This document shows, in pieces, positions 31,155-37,032 of a stretch of 37,032 nt of DNA. Made by a program: the position numbers and the translations under genes. Below the pieces are notes generated by a model that saw only the letters and a program-made list of their open reading frames with translations, did no database searches and was not told the DNA's origin. The stretch is from positions 1 through 37,032 of the forward strand of contig JBEKMO010000053.1 in assembly GCA_050008465.1 (NCBI GenBank). The letters run 5' to 3'. Source of the stretch: Fen-330 sp050008465 (GTDB taxonomy: Bacteria > Acidobacteriota > Terriglobia > Bryobacterales > Bryobacteraceae). Within the stretch, counting starts at the first letter, position 1. Each line of letters opens with the position of its first letter.

Positions 31155-33761
31155 GTGACCGGCCACCAGATCCGCCAGCAGTTTCTCGATTTCTTCGCCG
31201 CGCGCGGCCACCGCATTGTGCGCAGCTCCTCGCTCGTGCCCGCCAACGATCCCACGCTCCTGTTCACCAACGCGGGCATGAACCAGTTCAAGGACGTCTT
31301 CCTGGGGGTGGAGAAGCGCGACTACCGGCGCGCCACCACCTCACAGAAGTGCGTCCGCGCCGGCGGCAAGCACAACGATCTGGAGAACGTCGGCTACACC
31401 CGCCGCCATCACACCTTTTTCGAGATGCTGGGTAACTTCTCCTTCGGGGACTACTTCAAGGCCGAGGCCATCGAATTCGCCTGGGACCTCATCACCCGCG
31501 ATTTCGATATCCCCAAAGATCGCCTATACATCACCGTGTTTCGCGAAGACGACGAGGCCGAGGAGTTGTGGCAGAAGGTCGCCGGCGTGCCCAAGGACCG
31601 CATTTTCCGCCAGGACGAGAAGGACAACTTCTGGCAGATGGGCGAGACCGGCCCCTGTGGCCCCTGCTCCGAGTTGCATTTCGACCTGGGGCCGGGCACC
31701 GCGGAAATCCCTGTCGACAACGACCAGTTCCCCAGCGAATCCGGCCGCTTCGTCGAGATCTGGAACCTGGTGTTCATGCAATTCGACCGCGACACCAACG
31801 GGGTGCTGACGCCGCTGCCCCGGCCCTCCATCGACACCGGCATGGGCCTGGAGCGCCTCGCCGCGGTGATGCAGGGCAAGCTCTCGAACTACGACACCGA
31901 CCTGCTGCGCCCCATCATCGAGCGGGCCGCCGCCATGCTCTCCGTAACGTGCGGCGAAGACGCCGCGGTGGATTCCGCGCTGCGCATCGTGGCCGATCAC
32001 AGCCGGGCCGCCGAATTCCTGATCCACGACGGCGTCGTGCCCTCCAACGACGGCCGCGGCTACGTCCTGCGCAAGATCATGCGCCGCGCCATGCGCCACG
32101 CGCGCCGGATCGGCGTGCACGATCCGTTCCTGTATCAGCTCACCGGCTTCGTGGCCGAGCTGATGCGCCCCGCCTATCCCGAGTTGATGGAGAGCCTCGA
32201 GCGCGTGGCCCGCATCGTAAAGGACGAAGAGCACCGCTACGCCACCACCTTCGAGGTTGCCGAGCGCATCTTCCACGACGAGGCCAAGGGCGCCGCCCAG
32301 GGCGTTCTGCCCGGAGCCGTGGCCTTCAAGCTCTACGACAGCTACGGCCTGCCGCTCGAAGAGCAGGAGGAGATGGCCCGCGAGTACGGTCTCGCCATCG
32401 ACCGCGACGGCTTCACCGCCGAAATGGACAAGCAGCGCCAGCGCGCGCGCGCCAGTTGGAAAGGCGGTGAGAGGGCCGTGATTGCTCCCGTCTACCAGGA
32501 GCTCCTCGCGGGAGCGCGCACGAAGTTTCTGGGCTACGAGAAGCTGGAAGCCCCCGCGCGTGTGGCGGGCCTGATCGTCGGCCAGCAAGCGGTCGAGAGC
32601 ATCCCGGCGGGCCAGCGCGCCGAACTTGTTCTGGACCAAACGCCGTTCTACGCCGAGGCCGGCGGCCAGGTCGGCGATCGCGGCGCGCTCTACAGCCTGG
32701 AGACGGGCGACAAGCTGGCCCAGGTCGAGGATACCTACGTGCCCGTGCCCGGCCTCGCCGTGCACCGCATCCTGTCGCTCGCTCCGCTTCGCCTCGGTGA
32801 CGAGATGCAAGCCCGGGTGGACGAGGGACCCCGCCGCTCCACCATGCGCAATCACACCGCGACGCATCTGCTCCACGCGGCCCTGCGCACGGTGCTCGGC
32901 CCCCACGTCAAGCAGGCCGGCAGCGTCGTGGACCCCGCGCGGCTGCGCTTCGATTTCACGCATTACGCCGCCCTGGACGACGCCGAGCTCGCCGAGGTCG
33001 AGCGGCTCGTGAATGCCCAGGTTCTCCGCGACAGCTCCGTTGTGACCGACCTCATGGAGCTCGACCAGGCGCTGGAGACTGGCGCCATGGCGCTGTTCGG
33101 CGAGAAGTACGGCGACCGTGTGCGCGTGGTCTCGGTTCCGGGCTTCAGCCGCGAGCTATGCGGCGGCACGCATGTGGGGCGCACCGGGGAGATCGGTCTC
33201 GCCAAGATCACCTATGAAGGCAGCATCTCCGCCGGTGTGCGCCGCATCGAAGCGGTGACTGGCGAAGGCGCGCTCGAGCGGCTCCGCGAGACCATGAGCG
33301 CCCTGCGCCAAATCGCCTCGCTGGTGCGCGCGCCCGAGCCGGAGCTGGTCGAGCAGGTCGAAAAGATGCTGGACCACCGCCGCGCGCTCGAGCGCCAGAT
33401 CGAGCAGCTCAAAAGCAAAGTGGCGCAAGCCGCGGGCGGCGGCCTCGAACGCGTGAAGCGACAGGGTGTGTGGGTCGTCCGTGCCGTCGTGCCCGACATG
33501 GACCGTGCGCAGCTCCGGTCCCTGAGCGATTCTGAGCGGAGCAAGGGCGCGGACGTGGTCGTTCTCGGCACCAACACCGGGGAGGTGGTTTCCGCCGTGC
33601 GCAAGGATCTCAGCGGCAAAGTCCATGCCGGCAAACTCCTTCAGGCGATAGGCGTCCGGGGCGGTGGCCGGCCGGACCTGGCGGAGGGCCGCATCCAGGA
33701 TCCCGCCGCGCTCGCGGCCGCTCTGGACCGAGTCTACGACGAGGTGGAGAAACTGCTATGA
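31155..33761 (+). CDS. alaS: Alanyl-tRNA synthetase
   Basis: An 868-residue enzyme that charges tRNA-Ala and edits mischarged Ser/Gly. The catalytic class II core is at the N-terminus (RQQFLDFFAARGHRIVRSSS, NDPTLLFTNAGMNQFKDVFL, RHHTFFEMLGNFSFGDYFK, ETGPCGPCSELHFDLGP, FMQFDRDTNG, SIDTGMGLERLAAVMQG). The tRNA-binding part follows. The editing domain carries zinc ligands in MRNHTATHLLHAALRTVLG and in LCGGTHVGRTGEIG. The C-terminal C-Ala domain (from about 700) has a coiled-coil segment and RGGGRPDLAEG. The start is a GTG at 31155; no in-frame ATG is near. Its stop overlaps the ypdA start by four bases. Confidence 0.97.
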   Translation: MTGHQIRQQFLDFFAARGHRIVRSSSLVPANDPTLLFTNAGMNQFKDVFLGVEKRDYRRATTSQKCVRAGGKHNDLENVGYTRRHHTFFEMLGNFSFGDYFKAEAIEFAWDLITRDFDIPKDRLYITVFREDDEAEELWQKVAGVPKDRIFRQDEKDNFWQMGETGPCGPCSELHFDLGPGTAEIPVDNDQFPSESGRFVEIWNLVFMQFDRDTNGVLTPLPRPSIDTGMGLERLAAVMQGKLSNYDTDLLRPIIERAAAMLSVTCGEDAAVDSALRIVADHSRAAEFLIHDGVVPSNDGRGYVLRKIMRRAMRHARRIGVHDPFLYQLTGFVAELMRPAYPELMESLERVARIVKDEEHRYATTFEVAERIFHDEAKGAAQGVLPGAVAFKLYDSYGLPLEEQEEMAREYGLAIDRDGFTAEMDKQRQRARASWKGGERAVIAPVYQELLAGARTKFLGYEKLEAPARVAGLIVGQQAVESIPAGQRAELVLDQTPFYAEAGGQVGDRGALYSLETGDKLAQVEDTYVPVPGLAVHRILSLAPLRLGDEMQARVDEGPRRSTMRNHTATHLLHAALRTVLGPHVKQAGSVVDPARLRFDFTHYAALDDAELAEVERLVNAQVLRDSSVVTDLMELDQALETGAMALFGEKYGDRVRVVSVPGFSRELCGGTHVGRTGEIGLAKITYEGSISAGVRRIEAVTGEGALERLRETMSALRQIASLVRAPEPELVEQVEKMLDHRRALERQIEQLKSKVAQAAGGGLERVKRQGVWVVRAVVPDMDRAQLRSLSDSERSKGADVVVLGTNTGEVVSAVRKDLSGKVHAGKLLQAIGVRGGGRPDLAEGRIQDPAALAAALDRVYDEVEKLL

Positions 33762-34735
33762 ACTTCGACGCAGCGGTTGTGGGCGCCGGGCCGACCGGCC
33801 TGGCCTGCGCCATCGAGCTCCAGCAGCGCGGCATCTCCACCGCGGTCTTCGACAAAGGCTGCCTGCTGAACTCCATCTACAACTATCCGACCCACATGGT
33901 GTTCTTCACCACGCCGGAACTGCTCGAGATCGGCGGCATCCCCATGACTTCCATCCGCGACAAGCCCAACCGCACCGAGGCGCTGAAATACTACCGCCGC
34001 GTCGCCGAGCACTACCGGCTCAACGTGCATCAGTACGAGCGCGTCGAGCGCATCGAGGGGGACGATGGCGCCTTCATCCTGCGCACCATCGACCGCAACG
34101 CCTGCCCGCAATCCTACCAGGCGCGCAAGATCGTCCTCGCCACGGGCTACTATGACCTTCCGAACCGCCTCGGCGTGCCGGGCGAGGACCTCGACAAGGT
34201 CATCTACTACTACAAGGAGCCCCACCCCTATTACGGCATGGATGTGGCGGTGGTCGGGGGGAACAACTCCGCGGCCATCGCGGCCCTCGAGCTATTCCGC
34301 AGCGGCGCGCGGGTGACTCTGATTCACCGCGGCGAGGCCATCACCAGCAACGTGAAGTATTGGATCAAGCCCGATATCGAAAACCGCATCGAGTGCGGGG
34401 AAGTCCAGGCGCATTTCCGCTCCCGGCTCCTCGAGATCAGGCCGGATTCAATCCGCGTGGCAACGCCCCAGGGCGAGCTCGAGCTGAAGAACGATTTCGT
34501 GTTCGCGATGATCGGCTATCACCCCGACGTCGAGTTCCTGGCTCGCCATGGCATCGTCTTCGAGCCCGACACCCAGCGCCCTTACACCGACCCCGAAACG
34601 CTCGAGAGCCACCGCAAGGGGATCTACCTGGCGGGCGTCATCGTGGCCGGAATGCACACCAACGAAATCTTCATCGAGAACGGCCGCTTCCACGGCCACA
34701 AGATCGCCGAAGCCATCGCCCGCAGCCTCACCTGA
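33758..34735 (+). CDS. ypdA: YpdA-type flavoprotein (putative bacillithiol disulfide reductase)
   Basis: A 325-residue FAD/NADPH enzyme. The FAD site is AAVVGAGPTGLACAIELQQR at the N-terminus, and the NADPH site is VAVVGGNNSAAIAALELF in the middle. The end shows AGVIVAGMHTNEIFIENGRF. It lacks the redox Cys-x-x-Cys of thioredoxin reductase, and together with NYPTHMVFFTTPELLEIGG this fits the YpdA family, which reduces bacillithiol disulfide in Firmicutes. Whether this organism makes bacillithiol cannot be told from the window, although related acidobacteria are reported to have the pathway. It overlaps alaS by four bases (ATGA), so it is co-translated with it. An alternative reading as a generic NAD(P)-dependent oxidoreductase is possible. 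Confidence 0.88.
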   Translation: MNFDAAVVGAGPTGLACAIELQQRGISTAVFDKGCLLNSIYNYPTHMVFFTTPELLEIGGIPMTSIRDKPNRTEALKYYRRVAEHYRLNVHQYERVERIEGDDGAFILRTIDRNACPQSYQARKIVLATGYYDLPNRLGVPGEDLDKVIYYYKEPHPYYGMDVAVVGGNNSAAIAALELFRSGARVTLIHRGEAITSNVKYWIKPDIENRIECGEVQAHFRSRLLEIRPDSIRVATPQGELELKNDFVFAMIGYHPDVEFLARHGIVFEPDTQRPYTDPETLESHRKGIYLAGVIVAGMHTNEIFIENGRFHGHKIAEAIARSLT

Positions 34736-34776
34736 GGCTTCTGCTCCACCGGCGGCGCGGGCATCCGCGCCTGCTC

Positions 34777-35505
34777 TCAGTCCAGCACTCCTCCCCGGCT
34801 GTCGCGGTGCCACGGCAGCTTGCCCCGCAGCACGTTACTGAAGCTACGGGTCGGATTCAGAATGCCCCGCGCCAACAGCCGCGGAACCGGATGCTTGGTC
34901 CAGCGCTCGATGCGCCGGACCAGGTAGCGGTCCAGGGCATCTTCCCCCACCATCCAGCCCAGTCCCAGTACCGGCGTGATCACGTGGTCCACGATGCCCG
35001 TTCCCTGCGGCGCCATCTGGACGTTCCCGATCGAGGCCTGGCTGATGGGGCCGATCTCGAACTGCTCGCTGTACAGCGCCGCGAATGCCGTGGCCCGCAA
35101 GCGGCTCACCCAATATGGTCGCGAGCGCCCAAACTCCAATCGCCGGAATCCCGGGTCGTTCTGCACGGCGATGAACCCGCAGGTCGCCCCCTCCATGGGA
35201 TGGGCGATGTAGGCCACCGTGAAGGAGTCGCCGTCGCTCCAGCCGCGCAGCGACCGCGCCGAGGTGAAGTAGTCCCGCCAGAAGGGACCCTTCAGGCCTT
35301 CCCGCGTCTCTGGCTCGGCGGCAATCCGGACCGCGTGCTGAATCCCCAGGAACAGGCCGGCTTGCTGTAGCGCAGGCCCCCATTGGAACCCCTCTCGCGG
35401 TTCGGGGTTAGCCTCCGAATCCTGTGCCAGGGCCGGGGGCAAACAGAGCACGCAAAAAACCGAGGTCCACAAGAGATGAACGCGGATAGTCCGGAATCGT
35501 GTCAT
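34777..35505 (-). CDS. Exported protein of unknown function
   Basis: About 242 residues with a signal peptide (MTRFRTIRVHLLWTSVFCVL then CLPPALAQ). The mature part contains DGDSFTVAYIAHPMEGATCG and later PVLGLGWMVGEDALDRYLV, and ends with RGILNPTRSFSNVLRGKLPW. The pattern of a 'HPMxGA' helix, a Gly-rich hairpin and an 'LNPTRSFxN' ending recalls membrane-associated DUF3943-like proteins and seems to recur in acidobacteria; I recall this only loosely. No catalytic motif is seen. I start at the ATG at 35505; an in-frame ATG at 35523 adds six residues. It converges with ypdA (gap 41 bases) and is divergent from the peptidase remnant. Confidence 0.75.
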   Translation of the reverse strand: MTRFRTIRVHLLWTSVFCVLCLPPALAQDSEANPEPREGFQWGPALQQAGLFLGIQHAVRIAAEPETREGLKGPFWRDYFTSARSLRGWSDGDSFTVAYIAHPMEGATCGFIAVQNDPGFRRLEFGRSRPYWVSRLRATAFAALYSEQFEIGPISQASIGNVQMAPQGTGIVDHVITPVLGLGWMVGEDALDRYLVRRIERWTKHPVPRLLARGILNPTRSFSNVLRGKLPWHRDSRGGVLD

Positions 35506-35643
35506 AGATCGCGCCACAGGCATCTACGCTAAAGACCGTCACGGTCGAGAGGCCGCTTTACGTCGCCGGTTCCGTGCGCGGGCCAGCTACCTCATCCCGA
35601 GCCCCACGCACGGCGACCCGCTCCGCTTTACCTCTCCAGGTTA

Positions 35644-36462
35644 CTGATCGACCCCGCCGCGCGCAACCCCGCCCGCGCCACCCAGTTCGAGTTCGAGCGG
35701 CAGATCAACAAGATCGGGCACCCGGTGGACCGTTCGGAATGGAGCATGACTCCCCCCGCCGTGAACGCTTACTACGATCCCACCCAGAACAACATCAATT
35801 TCCCCGCCGGCATCTTGCAGCCGCCCTTCTATGACAACCGGGCCGATGATGCGGTGAACTTCGGCGGCATTGGAGCGGTGATCGGGCAGGAATTGACCCA
35901 CGGATTCGACGACGAGGGCCGCCAGTTCGACGCCGATGGCAACCTGCGCGGCTGGTGGACCCCCCAGGACGCCAAGGCGTTCCAGCAGCGCTCCGCCTGT
36001 TTCGTCAACCAGTATTCCAGCTTCACCGCCGTCGACGATCTGAAGCTGAACGGAAAGCTGACCCTGGGCGAGAACACCGCCGACAACGGCGGCCTGCGCA
36101 TCGCGCTGATGGCGCTGACGAACACCCTGGCCGGCAAACAGCCCCCCAAGATTGACGGCTTCACCCCTCAACAGCGGATGTTCCTGGGCTGGGGGCAGAT
36201 CTGGTGCGAAAACTCGACCGCCGAGGCGCGCCGCCTGCTCGCGCAGACCGATCCGCACTCGCCAGGCCGCTACCGCATCAACGGTGTAGTCGAAAACATG
36301 CCCGAATTCCAGAAGGCGTTCGCCTGCCGCGCCCCGCAGCCCATGGTGCGCCAGCCCGTCTGCCGCGTCTGGTGGCCGCCGAACGGCGGGTCGCCCTCCA
36401 GTTCCGGGACGCCCCCCGATAACTACTTGAAAATCTGCGAAGAAAGCACTATCATGGGTTGA
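35644..36462 (+). pseudogene. C-terminal remnant of an M13 (neprilysin-like) metallopeptidase
   Basis: About 270 codons of the C-terminal catalytic half of an M13 peptidase, normally about 670-700 residues with a signal peptide. The frame reads RNPARATQFEFERQINKIG, SEWSMTPPAVNAYYDPTQNN, FPAGILQPPFYD, then IGQELTHGFDDEGRQFD, GENTADNGGL and a VNRAFACR-like end (FQKAFACRAPQPM). Two defects are visible. The N-terminal 400 or so residues are missing, with only unrelated sequence before 35644 and no start site. The zinc motif HExxH reads QELTH, losing the first zinc His (codon CAG at 35887-35889). The third ligand Glu in GENTAD is kept. It is almost certainly inactive. A pilin gene follows 17 bases later. 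Confidence 0.75.
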
Positions 36463-36479
36463 TCCGTTCACGGAGACGA

Positions 36480-36668
36480 ATGGACTTCCTCGGAAACTGC
36501 TTTCGGGATGAGCGCGGCCAGGACATAGTCGAGTACGCCTTGTTGCTGGCGTTCGTCGTGCTGACTTCCGCGGCCCTCTTTTACTCCGGGCGCGCCAACA
36601 TCCAGACGATCTGGACGGCCACCAACAACAACCTCTCCGCTGCCGCCATCTCTGCGTTGCCTCACTGA
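36480..36668 (+). CDS. Flp/Fap-type (type IVb) pilin
   Basis: A 62-residue prepilin. The short basic leader MDFLGNCFRDERG is followed by QDIVEYALLLAFVVLTSAAL, where Gly is the cleavage site and the mature protein has the Glu5-Tyr6 pair typical of Flp pilins. The hydrophobic helix would form the pilus core. The start at 36480 has GGAG (36472-36475) close upstream; a frame-open ATG at 36459 adds seven basic residues and is less likely. No tad/cpa assembly genes are in this window, so it is a solitary pilin here; such genes often lie apart from the assembly locus. The last residues (AAAISALPH) are short compared with adhesive pilins. Confidence 0.88.
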   Translation: MDFLGNCFRDERGQDIVEYALLLAFVVLTSAALFYSGRANIQTIWTATNNNLSAAAISALPH

Positions 36669-36684
36669 GAACGCCCGGCTCGCG

Positions 36685-36690
36685 TAAAAT
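36685..36690 (+). promoter_or_regulatory. Possible -10 (TAAAAT) for the tRNA-Arg gene
   Basis: TAAAAT lies 16 bases before the tRNA 5' end, so transcription would start near 36697. I do not see a matching -35. Confidence 0.4.
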
Positions 36691-36706
36691 GGAGACGATG
36701 CTTTCC

Positions 36707-36783
<77 letters not shown>

Positions 36784-36790
36784 GTACCAC

Positions 36791-36854
36791 CATAAGACCC
36801 ATGACCGTACACTCTGTCCCCCCGTGGACAGAGTGTACGGTCACGGGTTTTATG
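36791..36854. terminator. Very long hairpin after tRNA-Arg
   Basis: Two 29-base arms (36791-36819 and 36826-36854) surround a CCCCGT loop. The inner 17 base pairs (GACCGTACACTCTGTCC with its complement) are perfect; the outer part has one G-T wobble and one A-C mismatch. The outer right arm ends in GGTTTTATG. It would stop transcription from the tRNA gene, but its length is more than a terminator needs, so it may be a palindromic repeat element. Confidence 0.65.
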
Positions 36855-36872
36855 TCCCGTGGGAGTTGCGGC

Positions 36873-36878
36873 TATGAT
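36873..36878 (+). promoter_or_regulatory. Possible -10 (TATGAT) of the GH2 gene
   Basis: TATGAT preceded by GC, as at two other genes here, lies 38 bases before the ATG at 36917. A weak TTATGT at 36850-36855 could serve as -35 at 17-base spacing. Confidence 0.35.
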
Positions 36879-36916
36879 GGGCTGAGCAGGCTGGTACAGA
36901 GAGCGAGTTGACGACA

Positions 36917-37032
36917 ATGCTTCCTGTGATCGCGCTGTTAGTGCTTGCGGGCGGCGCTCTGGCGCAGCCCCCCGCTCCGATTCAGAACCTCCCCGGGCGC
37001 AAGACCGTCAGTCTCAACGGCCCGTGGCAGAC
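36917..37032 (+). CDS. Start of an exported glycoside hydrolase family 2 protein (partial)
   Basis: Thirty-eight complete codons run off the end of the window. The first 17 residues, MLPVIALLVLAGGALAQ, form a signal peptide. The mature part reaches KTVSLNGPWQ, which is the opening strand of GH2 sugar-binding domains (beta-glucuronidase and beta-galactosidase type, 'LNGxWxF/I'). A TTG at 36908 would add three residues. The assignment rests on this short motif alone; the catalytic domain lies outside. It fits the carbohydrate-degrading theme set by the GH44 enzyme. Confidence 0.6.
   Translation, partial: MLPVIALLVLAGGALAQPPAPIQNLPGRKTVSLNGPWQ

Noticed and set aside
31524..32963. 479-codon open frame on the minus strand
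   Set aside because: Antisense to alaS; no motif.

Overview
This window looks like chromosomal DNA from an acidobacterium of the Solibacter/Bryobacter type. The DNA is high in GC. One secreted glycosidase carries the C-terminal domain that is abundant in 'Candidatus Solibacter' (TIGR03437 type). There are many exported enzymes and carbohydrate-active enzymes, and intergenic DNA is rich in palindromic repeats. The assignment is inferred from gene content and style; no rRNA is present.

Layout. 0-5.7 kb: an exported protein of unknown function, a thiamine-binding MTH1187-type protein, a small membrane protein, a secreted GH44 glucanase and an ICMT-like methyltransferase. 5.7-8.1 kb: a PerR-type regulator and a catalase with matching operator-like half-sites, then decayed small ORFs. 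8.1-9.6 kb: divergent signal peptidase I and a ComEC-like lipoprotein. 9.6-15.1 kb: a leucine operon, leuA-leuB-leuC-leuD, with a divergent LysR regulator and a clear promoter/operator between them. 15.1-20.3 kb: a decaying surface-polysaccharide region holding a broken secreted protein, a large secreted beta-helix protein, an acyltransferase with an in-frame amber stop, and an O-antigen-ligase remnant joined out of frame to a radical-SAM remnant. 20.3-22.9 kb: an 863-residue protein of unknown function whose start lies in a perfect 13-bp hairpin. 22.9-25.3 kb: a three-gene operon (HpaI-type aldolase, D-2-hydroxyacid dehydrogenase, Dabb protein) in which every product carries a signal peptide. 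25.6-29.4 kb: a hybrid histidine kinase and an ABC-2 polysaccharide permease. 29.4-34.7 kb: a compact run selD-pyrF-alaS-ypdA. 34.8-37 kb: an exported protein, an M13 peptidase remnant, a Flp pilin, tRNA-Arg(UCU), and the start of a GH2 glycosidase.

The best-supported unusual item is selD. It reads through an in-frame TGA at codon 18, exactly at the catalytic Cys/Sec position, and a SECIS-like hairpin with a GGU loop follows. An annotation that ignores selenocysteine would call this gene truncated. Other points worth checking are a catalase whose last codons lie inside an interspersed hairpin repeat, a short leuA without the leucine-sensing domain, the exported three-enzyme operon, the out-of-frame gene junction at 20.07 kb, and the 863-residue unknown with its start-codon hairpin.
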